Positions 49,572 through 61,519 of a DNA stretch of 64,000 nt are shown in pieces. The stretch is taken from the NCBI RefSeq assembly GCF_028453695.1, contig NC_135773.1, positions 22,679,782 through 22,743,781 of the forward strand. The letters are read 5' to 3'. The notes beneath the pieces were generated by a model. That model was not told the DNA's origin, searched no databases, and saw nothing but the letters and a program-made list of their open reading frames with translations. The position numbers and the translations under genes are program-made. Each line of letters starts with the position of its first letter. The first letter of the stretch is position 1. This stretch comes from Augochlora pura. Its lineage: Eukaryota > Arthropoda > Insecta > Hymenoptera > Halictidae.

Positions 49572-50293
49572 CAAAGACACCCTAAAAGATGGGTAACGTC
49601 TTCGCGCGCGATATACTCTTCTCGATAGAATTCTGATCACGAGAGACGAACGCGACGTCGTGGATCACGCCACGAAGGGGTTAAGCCAAGTTATTGTTCC
49701 CCGATCAATTTCATTACGATGAGAATCCGCGGCCGTTGGCGCCGAATGGATGCAATCGTCGAAGCGACCGATAATCAGGGAATCGGCGACGATCGGAGTA
49801 GAGAGAGAGAGAGAGGACGTGCCGCGTCCGGAATGCGATTCCAGCGCGGCGGGAAGTCTCTCCCGGGCGAATTTCATCCCGTAATAGTCGCGCTGGCTGT
49901 CCTTTCCCTTCGTTGATCGTAACCTACCTACAAGCCGATCAAGAGGAACGAAACGATTCGAAACGTTTCCGTCGGAGGATTTCATTTCGCCGACCCGGCA
50001 GCCAAAGCCACCCTCCTCCGCGACGCTGAGAGGGGGAAGGGTTACACGATTCGATTAGAAATCACCCCTCATCGGGAGGGCTTCGCCGGTGACAGCCAGA
50101 TGCGCCAATTTTCTGGAGGGAACGGGAATTGGAAGGCGGAGGAGGCGGTCGACGTCTATCCGGCAACTGCACAGAGGCCGCTAAGCGCAAAAACGACAAC
50201 AAATGACGCGCCGCACGGAGAGCTCCGGGATCCGTTCGCGGCATGCTCTGTACATTGTTTCGCTACTCTGCTTCGCTTTCTATTTGATCGTGT

Positions 50294-50555
50294 TTAACCC
50301 TCTTAGTGCCGGGCGAAAAAGCCAAATTTCACGGTTTTATTGGAGTTTGGAAAAAGGCTGATAAAAACGAAACGAGAAGCAATATTTACGTAATTCAAAA
50401 AGAAGTGTATTAAGGACGAAATTGAGAATGGAACAGTGACACCAATTTTTCTATATTTATTGGAAATTGCATAAATAACAAAGGTATAAGTATAAGGCAG
50501 CTTTCGCCAGAGCAGCGCGGACCGATATATCGGCCTCCGGCACTAAAAGGGTTAA
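50294..50555. mobile_element. TTAACCCTCTTAGTGCCGG MITE
   Basis: Left end TTAACCCTCTTAGTGCCGG and right end CCGGCACTAAAAGGGTTAA form an inverted repeat with one mismatch, 262 bp apart, TTAA at both borders. The interior differs from family A, so it is a separate family. A further CCCGTTGC-type end starts at the shared TTAA at 50552. Confidence 0.75.
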
Positions 50556-50655
50556 CCCGTTGCTATACGATTCCTTTCGCGCTGCGTTGATTATCGCTTG
50601 CGATCAGCACTTATTTGTTCCTAATATTTTTCCTTAACATCTTCTCTTTATTTTC

Positions 50656-51029
50656 AACCCTTTGCACTCGAGTGGTGACTCCGCTAAAATTGTTACGGCA
50701 CGTTTCAACATCATTCTTACATTATGAAAAAATGTGAAATAATGAAATAAATTTGAAAAATTACCAAAAGTTATTTAGATAAATGCCTCCTAATATTTCA
50801 AGCTACAAGCAACACTTTTTGTTAATACTTTACTTCGACTGAATCACGTCGAATCTGGTTCAACGTTAAATGCTCGTTTCTATTTCGATTTCATTCATTC
50901 GATCAACCTCGAAAGATATTTAATATTTAAAGACAGTTACATCGCAGTTCGACAGTGATATCCATGAAAATAATTTCGGGAAGGTGCTGCGACAATTTTA
51001 ATGGCGTCGCAGAGTGCTCGAGGGGTTAA
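50656..51029. mobile_element. Composite family-A element with two L-type ends
   Basis: Left CAACCCTTTGCACTCGAGTG then GTGACTCCGCTAAAATTGTT; the right end, read inward, is TTAACCCCTCGAGCACTCTG then CGACGCCATTAAAATTGTCG. Both are L-ends, so the copy looks like a fold-back or a join of two. Confidence 0.55.
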
Positions 51030-51632
51030 ATATTCACCTGCACACGTCGTCGTCGTCGACCCCGTCGTCGTCGACCCCGTCCTCGCGCGTCTATTTTCGG
51101 GGGGGCTCGCGTGGATTACAAAACGATCGATAATGGCGCGGCATAACCTGACCTTTCGTCTAAAAAAAAAAAAAAAAAAAAAAGAGAAGAAAAAAAATAT
51201 GGAAAATGTAAAAACGTGCCTCTGGGAGCGGAGAGCACTCGCGGCGGAATTAATCCGGGCTCGATCGACCGTGAAACTCATCGGATGAACAACGGTCCGA
51301 GCGCGTGCGGACGCGCGTCCGACGAACTCGATCGTCGACGGTCCTCCCCGATCTATGTTTAGCGCGAGTCAAGACGATCGACAAGCTCCGGGGAAACGAC
51401 GACGGCGAAATTCGTATCGATAAGGGAACAGTTTTTTTATCTGGTAAATTTTTATCTAGTTAATTATAGCGAATCGAACGATTCGATTTATTCGAAGCCG
51501 ATGCGTGTGCGATGTATATTTTTCTATGGCGTTCCCTTGCATGGGACAATTATATGGTACAAGGATGCAGGACAAGGATACAGTCGTCCCAGAGCTCTTT
51601 CAAAATAAGTTTCGTTGGTGACAAAGTCTCTT

Positions 51633-51862
51633 TTAACACTAAACGTACCGTACGTATTTTTCTATACCTAATCTTACCATAGAATTTTTGTCGGTAAAAA
51701 ATTGAGCTACGAGAAAAACGGAAAGTGGGAAATTGAATAATCGGATGATATAAGAATTTACAGAAAGTCAAATGACCGACAGAAATAACAATAAATGTAA
51801 GAATTAGAAAAGTAAATTTTCAAAAGGGGACAATTGACCCCTCTTGGTACGTTTAGTGTTAA
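51633..51862. mobile_element. TTAACACTAAACGTACC MITE
   Basis: Perfect 17-bp inverted ends including TTAA: TTAACACTAAACGTACC and GGTACGTTTAGTGTTAA, 230 bp overall. No reading frame of note. It is inserted in a dispersed repeat shared with 41287-41350, directly after AGTCTCTT. Confidence 0.8.
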
Positions 51863-52119
51863 AAGCAGACAATAGGAGTCTAAGAGTCGAATGAAATATT
51901 CGCCGGCGCCGTGAACGAATAAACCCATTTATACAGCGACGGCTGCGTTCATCGGATTTGACTAATCGCGGCGACGATTCGCGCTCCTTTCATTTCCGAA
52001 TTCGAGATGCGGCCAAACAGACCGAGATACTGCATAAACGACACCGAACGTGGCCCGAAGTAAGGTGCCGAAACCGAAAAGGGTTTCTGAATATTCATGC
52101 GGCCGGAAAGTGTCCGAGA

Positions 52120-52173
52120 GAGAAAGAGCGAAAGAGAGAGAGAGAGAGAAAGGGGGAGAGAGAGAGAAAGAGC

Positions 52174-52207
<34 letters not shown>
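52120..52207. repeat. GA-rich microsatellite at the scaffold gap edge
   Basis: GAGAGAAAGAGCGAAAGAGA repeats end in a pure GA run that meets the gap. The assembly probably broke on this repeat. Confidence 0.9.
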
Positions 52208-52307
52208 NNNNNNNNNNNNNNNNNNNNNNNNNNNNNNNNNNNNNNNNNNNNNNNNNNNNNNNNNNNNNNNNNNNNNNNNNNNNNNNNNNNNNNNNNNNNN
52301 NNNNNNN
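52208..52307. other. Assembly gap (100 N)
   Basis: Exactly 100 N, a common placeholder for unknown gap length. Open frames that bridge it (for example 51958-52553) are meaningless, and distances across it are not reliable. Confidence 1.
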
Positions 52308-53461
52308 ATCCTTGTCAGGAGGCTGCTCCTTCGTCTTCGAAACTCTGATTTGATGGGATCCGGCGACGCCAACTTCCAACTAAGAGACGGTGTGGGAAGT
52401 CGTCCTCGCGTTTATGGGTTCGCGCAGAAGTCGCTTATTCGTTTATGGAATCCACCGTTGAATAAATCACTGGTCTCGCGCGCGAAGGAAGCGTCGAGCA
52501 AGGGATTCAAGTATTTCTCTTTCTTTTTTCTTCTTTGCTTATCAAGTCTTTAAATATTTTAAGCTTTGCGTAGGCGGTGATTTAATGTTCGCAAACGTTT
52601 ATACATTAAACAACCTCAACCCCTTGATATTAACTAATAACTGAATAAAATTGAAGTTACTTTGCTCGATGACGAATAAAAATGTTTATTATAAAACATT
52701 ACGTTCTCTACGACCAAATATATAATTAAGAAAATAATGTCGCCTTTTTCACATTAAACGAATAAATTTTTAACAACTTTTTACTTTTAATCGATAAAGT
52801 AATCACCTTTGTTATCGACAATTTTTTATCGTTTAGTATGCAAATTTTCAATGCCGGACCGATAAAAATCAATTACTTTACGCTGATAGATATTTTTATG
52901 CAAACTGAAAAAGGATTCGATAAATGGAAGTCTGAATCGATCCAGGCGACTGCGTATCGATCCCGCGTATCGATCTGCCTCAGAAAACTTGCCGGAAATG
53001 AAATAAAATGGTTCGGTGGCGAAACCGGTCGCTATGTTTAGAAAATGGACGTTGTTGTCTTTTGGTCAGTGCTCCCCGGTTCGTAGCCGCCGATCTAAAC
53101 TCGGAGCGCCCCCCCCGAGTACGGTAAACACAGACGTATTTTCCGCTTTATAAACTTTGCGCGAGGGTTCAGCCGACGGAGAAGCGTTTATTTAGAGGTG
53201 GGTGGAGATTCGATTCCGGCCCCTATCCCGGCTTCGAGGTCGGGAAGCTCTTTCGCGTTAGCAAGCTGCGACGACACACGATTCTCTCTCTCTCTCTCTC
53301 TCTCTGGGCTCCCTCGTTCTCGCGAGACTTTAATCCAACTCCGGTTACGCATTCGCTTGTTACCCCGACGCGTTCCGTGCTACAACCATCTGTTTCTAGA
53401 TTATTATTCATAATTTCTTAGATGAATTCTTGCACAGGATTGGCGACGGAGCTTTGGAATA
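52308..53461. other. Noncoding stretch after the gap
   Basis: No gene recognised. Contains a (TC)n run at 53282-53305 and AT-rich sequence. The 67-codon frame at 52838-53041 has no domain or splice support. Confidence 0.4.
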
Positions 53462-53705
53462 TTAACCCTTAGCACTCGGCGCCATCATGGATGTTACGTG
53501 CCAGCGCTTATAAACAATAATATTATTATATAGTATACGATATACATACGTATATGTATATATAACATTGTTATAATAATATTCGATTTATATGAATTTG
53601 TAGATATCGAGAAATAATTGCAAATCGCTAATAAACTTTAATGATTAGTCATATACTCGAATTACGATGTCCCCTGAGAGGGGACAGCCGAGTGCAAAGG
53701 GTTAA
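53462..53705. mobile_element. TTAA MITE, family B, copy 1
   Basis: Left TTAACCCTTAGCACTCGGCG, right CCGAGTGCAAAGGGTTAA, 244 bp. The interior (AATAATATTATTATATAGTA, ATCGCTAATAAACTTTAATG) is the reverse complement of 57601-57850. TTAA at both borders. Confidence 0.8.
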
Positions 53706-54398
53706 CTAATGTAGATTATGGAACTGACTGTAGTTCCATAAGTAGGGTAATCTTCGTCTTATAATAAAGTTCTTTGCAAAATTTATTCCGATTAAAAAAC
53801 TGTAACTGTGCAACGGGGGAAGACTATGGTGTCTCGAGAGATCCTTTTCCTTCTCCTCACGGCATAACAGAACGAACGAACGAACGTCTCTCGTCGAGGG
53901 CCGTTGCGTGTCGAACACGTGCGAACAATCTTAATTTAATCGGCGATGGATAAACCCCGGGGTTGGAGGACTCCGAGTCGTCGCCGAGGCGACATACGGG
54001 CGACGATGTGTCGTCGGTGGCGGAGGCGCGCGGGGTTCGGTGAACCGACGGGGTCCAAGCGTTAATATTTCATCCTGTATCTTGAACGCCCCAGCGTCGA
54101 GCAAACACGCGCCCGTTGGCCAGAGTATATTTATTTTATTCGACCCCTCGTACGCGAGTAACGAGCTCACCGTCGCCCGAACGTGTAATTTCGAACCGCC
54201 GCGCTCTGCGCGCCGTTCCCGCGCGGAACAGCGGGCTAATATCGCCGAAACGCGGACTCGAATCGAATTTTCAATCGGAATCAATGAAATTTGGGATATT
54301 CGGCACGCGTGTCAATATATCCATATCGCATTACGTTGCAAAAATAATTTATAGCCAATATGGAACGTGTTTCGGCGAGCACCGCGGACGGATATGTG

Positions 54399-55277
54399 TT
54401 AACCCTTTGCACAAGAGTGACGACTTTGAGGCGACATTAAAAATTACTATACTATTTCTCAAAGTACTTGTAATAGTAGCAGACTTGTTTATATTTTATA
54501 ATCAACAAATTGCCTCGTCCTGCTGCCTCGCCCTGTCAGAAATGTCGCTCGCAAAGGGTTAACCCTTTGCACTCGAGTGCCGACTCTCAGGCGCCATTAA
54601 AAATTGCTATAATATTTCTCAAAGTATCTATAATAGTATCAGACTTGTTTATATTTTATAATCAACAAATTGCCTCGTCCTGCTACCTCGCCCTGTCAGA
54701 AAAGTCGTCGCTCGCAAAGGGTTAACCCTTTGCACTCGAATGGTAACTCTAAGGCGCCACTATAATTATTTTAGATTACCTTCTAAAATAATTTTTATAA
54801 CAATAAAGTTTAAATTTTAAAAATTGTCGAGTAGTAGAACTGTTGCTACGAGTTACAAGAAACAATATCATGTGTATATAAAATATATTTTCTTATGTAA
54901 AATGGAAATAGTATGAACCAGGAAAATTATTTCATATTTACAGTCAAAATAGCTTCGAGTGCAAAGGGTTTTTACAACAATAAGGTTTAGATTTAAAAAA
55001 TCGTTGAGTAGTAGAACTGTCGCTACGAGTTACAAGAAACGATATCATGTGTATATAAAATACATTTTCTTATGTAAAATGGAAATACTACGAGCCGGGA
55101 AAATTATTTCACATGTAAATGTGAAATAATTCACATTTACAATTGACATTATTTATTTACATTATTTTTTTACATTATTTATTTACAATTCACATTTACA
55201 TTCAATAATTCAGTAATTCATAACAGTCGAAATATGGCTTTGACCGACTTCAAATGGCTTCGAGCGCAAAGGGTTAA
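54399..55277. mobile_element. Head-to-tail array of TTAA elements
   Basis: Elements 54399-54562, 54559-54725 and 54722 to about 54970, then a partial copy to about 55277. The first two are near-identical inside (CAACAAATTGCCTCGTCCTG). Adjacent ends share one TTAA, producing GCAAAGGGTTAACCCTTTGC at 54551-54570 and again at about 54714-54733. The third and fourth share ATATCATGTGTATATAAAAT and are family A. Confidence 0.8.
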
Positions 55278-55664
55278 ATAATCCAAGCGACGGAGACGCG
55301 ACAAGAAGATTCGATCGACCGGGAAATCGTCGAATACAGAGCGAATCGAAACGGAGAGACGAGATAACGTTTCTCTTGTTTCTCGGGAAGTTCCGCGTCA
55401 AGAAACAATGTCGGAGAAGTTCCGAGGGCGCGCTGCTCATGAACAACGGCGGGACGACTTAATTGCTCGACGAGTCGGATTATGCAAACGACGCGTCGCC
55501 TTCTGCCCACGCTTGTTGCACCCGTTCGTCCCGCGAATTACAGGGAGGAGAGAAGCTTGGAGGAAGAGACATCCGAGACATCCGAGAACGGATCCAGGGA
55601 AACCGGATCTCCGCGATATAAAAAAGCACTGTCACGACGACCAAAAACCTTAAAAAAGGATCTT

Positions 55665-56341
55665 TTAACCCCTTGCACCACTATTCCTTTCATGCCGTGT
55701 CTCGCCGCGCTTAGTCAGTGATAATTAACCTAAGAGGATCGGACAATTTTTATTTCTTTTATTGTCTCTACTTTCATTTTTAGACTTTTATAATAGAAGA
55801 ATTGAATTGTATTTTCATACGGAAGAAGTTAACCCTTTGCACTCGAGTGGCGACTCTGCGGCGCTATTAAAACGACTGTAATACGTTCGAAAATTATTTG
55901 TACAGATATCGCCGAAGCTTAGATTGAAACAATTAGATTGAAAGAGTATCTGTTACATGAGTCGTATGATTTAACATGAACAGAATTAATTATATAAAAT
56001 GAGAATGCTAGAAGCCAGAAAAATGATTACAAATGTACAGTAGAAATAGCTTCGAGTGCAAAGGGTTAATTATAATACTATAACACACTATAAGATTAAT
56101 AATGCTATAACACAGATTTCATGCAGGATTCAATAAATATTAATATTATTCATTTACCACTATATTGAAGTTAAAATAAATTCGTCTGTCGTCAAAGTCT
56201 AGAAACGAAAGTCCATAAAGACAATAAGAGAAAGAAAAATTGTCTGGTCCTATTAAGAAAAACGATAAGAATAAATAACGTTAAATAACAAATAAATGCT
56301 AATCAAGGCAGCTTGGAAGGAACCGTAGTGCAAGGGGTGAA
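55665..56341. mobile_element. Outer TTAACCCCTTGCACCA element carrying a nested family-A MITE
   Basis: Left TTAACCCCTTGCACCACTAT and right GGAACCGTAGTGCAAGGGGTG are inverted. Inside, GGACAATTTTTATTTCTTTT near 55742 is mirrored by AGAAAGAAAAATTGTCTGGT near 56228, so the outer element is fold-back-like. A complete family-A copy sits within. Confidence 0.6.
55829..56069. mobile_element. Family-A TTAA MITE, complete copy (reference)
   Basis: TTAACCCTTTGCACTCGAGT at the left and CTTCGAGTGCAAAGGGTTAA at the right: the outer 17 bases are a perfect inverted repeat. 241 bp with TTAA on both sides. L-end: GGCGACTCTGCGGCGCTATT; R-end: GTAGAAATAGCTTCGAGTGC. Best-preserved copy of the family. Confidence 0.85.
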
Positions 56342-57087
56342 GAAATTATACCAATTGAAAAATTCCTGATCGCAGTAACCGTAATGAGAATGGTACGTCA
56401 AAGGGCTAACATTATTAACTAACATTATTACATTATTACATACTAACATTATTAGCCAAACGCGAACGTTCCCATCTCCATACTCGCTTATCCACCATCG
56501 TGCCGCGAACACGAGGACAACTCGCAAATTCATAGCGAGCTCCATACCGTCGCGTCCGCGTCGGGCATTCGCGGAAAAATACAGCGCGCCGCTAAACAAG
56601 ACAAAAAAGAACCGGTTTCTGTTTCTACCAATTACTCAACGATATTAATTCGACCCCCGTCCTCTGTTCCGGGGCAACGCGTACCTATCGGCGGTCGGCT
56701 GGCACAGAGAGACACCAACAACGAATCACCATTTTATTCAGCTTTCAAATCAAACCGTATTATGGTTCTACGGGCGCGGCGGCGTCCGCGGCAGCAAGGA
56801 TCGAACCGTAAAACAGGAGCCATATAAATCTGCCACGCGTCCGCCGCGAGTAAAAATGTGTCCGCCTATAAATACGCGGCGCGGCTGCAACGAGACCAGA
56901 TCGTCCGCAACGGGCGCGTTCGGTCGCGCCGGTTTTCGCCGCCCTGTTGTCGTCGTCCGGGAACGATAAACCGTAACGTTATGGGATTTTCAACCGGTCG
57001 CCTTTTATACACAGCGACGATTCCGTCGTTCGAAGCACGTACGAGAACCGTACACGGTTCTGGTACGGATCATCGAACCAGTTGGAA

Positions 57088-57372
57088 TTAACCCTTTGCA
57101 GTCGAGCGGTGGACTGCGAGGCAACATTAAAATTCTTCTAACACGTTGCCAAAATAATCTTTATACTAACAGAGTTTGCATTTAAAAAAACTGTTAAGGT
57201 TACGTTATGTTGTTAGGAATGACAAGAATGGATTACAAGTACGTGAAATATACTTCTTTATATAGTATGGAAATGCTATATGCCAGGTTATGTCAGGTTA
57301 TGTTTTAGAGAAATTAAAAGAGAAATTACTTCAGATTACCATGTTGAAATCGCTTCGAGTGCAAAGGATTAA
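57088..57372. mobile_element. Family-A TTAA MITE, complete copy
   Basis: Left TTAACCCTTTGCAGTCGAGC, right CTTCGAGTGCAAAGGATTAA, 285 bp, L-end first. The inner GTTAAGGTTACGTTATGTTG is also found near 63097, marking a further partial copy there. Confidence 0.75.
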
Positions 57373-57600
57373 CTTCATACGTTTCGAATTAACATTTTAA
57401 CGATAGATCATTCGGTCGAAAACATAACAGTTAATTTAAGCATTTTTGCTTAAAATTTAAATTATTTTTTTAAAATAAAGACAATTTATATTTTATCAAC
57501 CCCTTCGTACAAGCCTTCAATTAAAAGACAAATGATCATGCTACCTTAGTACAGTTATAATACTGCAGACATTTAAACACCTCATAGGGCAGGGACGACC

Positions 57601-57850
57601 TTAACCCTTTGCACTCCGTTGTCCCGTCGCAGGGGACATCGTAATTCTAGTATATGATTAAACATTAAAGTTTATTAGCGATTTGCAACTATTCCTCGAT
57701 GTCTACAAATTTATACAAATCGAATATTATTATAATAATATTATATATACATATACATATATACATATATAACGTATACTATATAATAATATTATTATTT
57801 ATAAGCGCTGGTAGGTAACATCCATGATGGCGCGGAGTGCAAAAGGTTAG
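57601..57850. mobile_element. TTAA MITE, family B, copy 2 (inverted)
   Basis: Left TTAACCCTTTGCACTCCGTT, right GCGCGGAGTGCAAAAGGTTAG, about 250 bp; interior is the reverse complement of 53462-53705 with scattered differences and an indel in the TATA-rich centre. Confidence 0.75.
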
Positions 57851-58315
57851 ATTTTAAACTTAAATCCTTCGCACTCGAAGCCATTTCAAATGTCGCTCTG
57901 GCATCGCGCCGCCTAGGGAAACAATAAGATTTTCGGGGCGGCGGTGATACTATACTATACAGTGTCGCCGACGTTCTGTTATCGCGGAGTCGTTCGGCTA
58001 GATTTTCGCGTCGAGATGATCGTCCCTTAAACATTGAATACCATAAATTCTCGACCGAGACACGGTGATAACGATTTATCGCGGGGAAGGGGTGAACGCG
58101 CCGCCCCAGGGACACAATCGCGGTTCGGTAAAGGAGGCGGAGAGGGACGGAAGAAGACGAAGAAGCATCGCGCGGCGCCGCACGGTGTTCGAAAACGGCC
58201 ATTTGAACGCGAAAAACTATATTTCACCGCGGACGCGGATAAATCACTGCGCGTAAATATTTTAGCGATATTAACGCGAAATGGACGTGATCATTTTAGT
58301 AATATCTGGTGTTGA

Positions 58316-58600
58316 ATTTATTTATTCAATTGAATAGATTTATTTATTTAATTGACTAATATTTATTTATTTAATTGAATAATATTTATTTATTTCATTG
58401 AATAATATTTATTTATTTCATTGAATAGATTTATTTATTTAATTGAATAATATTTATTTATTTCATTGAATAATATTTATTTATTTAATTGAATAATATT
58501 TCGACCGATATTAACGCGAAGTTGATGTTGAATTTATTTATTTAATTAACTCGATTTATTTATGTCATTAAATAGACTTATATATATATTTAAATAGTTT
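58316..58600. repeat. AT-rich tandem repeat, ATTTATTTATTTAATTGAATA units
   Basis: TTTATTTATTT followed by AATTGAATA or CATTGAATA recurs about nine times with a period near 24 bp. Confidence 0.8.
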
Positions 58601-58739
58601 TATTTAATGAATGAAAACGACAGAAATATATTTATCACGAATGTTTCAATGTTCTGTAGCATTTACAGACGATTATATAATTTGTAGAGATATAAAAGGA
58701 GAAGAATGATGAAACAGTAAAGGACGATATATATTTTTA

Positions 58740-58970
58740 GCGAGCGGTGACTCTGAGGCACCAGCAAAATTATTCTATTACGTTCCAATAATAATTTTTG
58801 TAACACTAAGGACTAGATTAAAAAAAAGAATTGTCAAGTAGTAAAACTGTTGGTAGGAGTCAGAAAAATGAATTTCGTATGCATGAAAATTGATTTTATT
58901 AAATAGAATGGAAATACCGCGAACTAGAAAAATGATTTCCGATTTACGGGTTAATAAAGGGTTAATCTTC
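58740..58970. mobile_element. Decayed family-A element
   Basis: GCGGTGACTCTGAGGCACCA at the left matches the family-A L-end, but the terminal TTAACCCTTTGC is lost; the right end has decayed to GGGTTAATAAAGGGTTAA. Confidence 0.45.
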
Positions 58971-59645
58971 CATGGATTTTGGCAACATTGGCATTTCTGA
59001 TGGAACCGAGTCTATTTTAACAAAATATGTAAATATGTAACGCGAGTCGTAAAAAATTCAATCTCGTACAAAATTATTTACAAAACGGAAACACTGTAGG
59101 CCTGAACAAATATTTCGGATTTTCATATACATTTTGATTCCGACTGCGAAGGGTTGAAGGCGATGGAAAACGTCACGGAGGTCTGTTCGTGTCCAAATCG
59201 CTGCGTCTCGGACCTTATGCGTCACGATCGCCGGACAAAGTTTATCGAGTGACACTCGTTACTTGGAAGTTCGATGTTCCAGTCATTCCCCGACACCCGA
59301 TCCAATCTTCCACCGGAAGATCGTTAAGGCCATTACCAGCTACCAAAACCGACCGATTGGGACGTGCATGCGTGGGCAGAACGGCGGAACACGCGCCGAG
59401 TCAAGCTTTTCGGCGAACGGAGGTCTCGGTGTGTATTCGATCTTGATTGAACGACCGGGACCCCGTGCGAGAGAACTTCTTTTATTCCTCCTGCCCATTG
59501 GTTCCCTTTCTTTCTTATTATTCTACTGTATGGTCGGCCGGTCAGTGCCTGTACATTAATCATACAATTCCGGTAAAAAGAGCAAGCTAATTATGCGAAA
59601 CAGAATTTTTACTGTGATTAAATAAAGAAGAATCTAATCGGGATG

Positions 59646-60020
59646 TTAACCCTTTGCATTCGAAGCCGTTTTTATTGTAATCGTAGAATAACTTTTCCGA
59701 CGTGTAGAATTTCTATTTTATATGAAAAATGTATTTTATGTTATAAAAATGTATTTTATATTATAAAAATGTATTTTATGTTATAAAAATTTATTTTATA
59801 TTATAAAAATGTATTTTATTTTATAAAAATGTATTTTATTTTATAAAAATGTACTTTATGTTCTAAAAATGTATTTTATGCATACGAAATTGAATTTTGC
59901 AACTCATGCAACAACAGTTATAGTTCTAATAATTTTTTAAGTCTAATCTTTCATAATATAAAAATAATTTTGGAACGTTCTGTAAAAATTTTAATGGTGC
60001 CTCGGAGGCTTAATTTTAAC
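59646..60020. mobile_element. Family-A MITE expanded by an internal 20-bp minisatellite
   Basis: TTAACCCTTTGCATTCGAAG starts an R-end-first family-A copy. At 59720-59880 the inner segment AAAATGTATTTTATGTTATA is repeated about eight times; ordinary copies hold it once. The other end is GGTGCCTCGGAGGCTTAATT, then a TTAACCC-rich tail at 60014-60060. Confidence 0.7.
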
Positions 60021-60221
60021 CCTTAAACCCCTAAAGGCTTTAACCCTTAAAGGGTTAATTATAAAGTTTGCTACAATAATATAATTTTTTTAAACAAAGC
60101 CTGTGTAATATCGTAAAACTAGAACCGGTCATTTCGACGCAGGTTTAGTATTAATAATTACTCAAATGCACGACTCACGTTTTTTAAACAAATATAGAAA
60201 CGAAGAGCGTACAATTCCTAT

Positions 60222-60698
60222 TTAACACTTAACCCCGCCGTCTATTTATAATTTAAACTTTCGTATACGTTCAATAAATTTGCACTTGTTCTATCGAGTT
60301 CACCAAAAAGTTCATCTGCAAAATGTATCTCGGTTACCATTTTACACGGCACAAATTCTCCGAATGACGGGCAGGTTATGTATTCTACGAACTATCTGCT
60401 CGTCAAATATTTAAAGACCGGTGAAATGTGCCGGGCGATTTAGGGATACGTGTCGAATAATCAATAAATCACACCGCGGTCTAATTATACTGTACACGTA
60501 TAAATGTAATACAAGTTCTGCTCTCTATCTCTCCGGATTTATCCTCTCGCGGATAACTTCGGAATTGCTGTGAAAGCTGAACGAGAAAAATTGGCCAATG
60601 TAGCTATATGTACATAGAAATCGATGATCGACTTGAACTCTTTGTAAAAATTTAATCCTACGAAAAGCTTCCTCGTTCGTTCACAAGTTTAGTGTTAA
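60222..60698. mobile_element. Possible TTAACACT-ended element
   Basis: TTAACACTTAAC at the left and GTTTAGTGTTAA at the right (11 of 12 inverted), bounded by TTAA. The long interior has no shared text seen elsewhere, so chance is possible. Confidence 0.25.
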
Positions 60699-60719
60699 AT
60701 AAGTATTTTATTTTAATTA

Positions 60720-61260
60720 TTGTATTCGGAGGATGAGATTGGAAAATTCGGGGTAGTTTTAGATTGAATATATTTTTTGGTTATAATAGGTGAAGGAGTA
60801 TAGCATAAAGTAGGTTTATTTTTATCGGCAATTATTATATCCGTAGAATAAAATCAGAAAATTTAGGACGGCTTTATAGTGGATCCAATTTTGGTTGCGA
60901 TAGTTGAAGGAAATAAATTACGTTTATTTCCATTGGTAATTACAATATTATATCCGTAGAATAAAATCAGAAAATTTAGGAAGATTTTATATTGCATCTA
61001 ATTTTGGTTGCAATAGTTGAAGGAGTATAGTATAAACTACATTTACTTCCGTCAGCAATTATTATATCCTTAGAATAAAATCAGAAAATTCAGAATGGCT
61101 TTATATTGCATCTAATTTTGGTTGCAATAGTTGAAGGAAATAAATTACGTTTATTTCCATCAGGACGATTTTAAATCTTAATTTTAAATTTAGGACGATT
61201 TTACATTGCATCTAATTTTGGTAACAATAGTTGAAGGAAATAAATTGATCTCCATCGGTA
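60720..61260. repeat. Tandem array of a ~113-bp unit, about 4.5 copies
   Basis: AATAGTTGAAGGA recurs at about 60787, 60899, 61012, 61126 and 61228, each preceded by GCATCTAATTTTGGTTGC and by AGAATAAAATCAGAAAATT. Units differ by small substitutions and one shortened copy. Confidence 0.85.
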
Positions 61261-61519
61261 ATTGTTTAGGTTAAGAAAACGATGGCGCAGTGAATTTTGT
61301 GCTTTTTATGTGGACTAATTGATACCGAGTCCGCGAAGGGTTAATTAGACGCGAGGCGACGGGGCCTGCGGAGTATCGCCGGGGCGAGCCTAAAAATGAA
61401 AACAAAGCGGGTGGTCCCGTGAAAGTAGCCTAACGCGAGACATGTGTATTTACGCATCGCCCATCTTACAATGATCTCTGGGAATTCGCTTTCCGTGGTT
61501 CGAATTACGTTAGCGTTGT

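Noticed and set aside
51958..52553. Open frames across the N gap
   Set aside because: They are translated through 100 N and a GA microsatellite, so they are not real.
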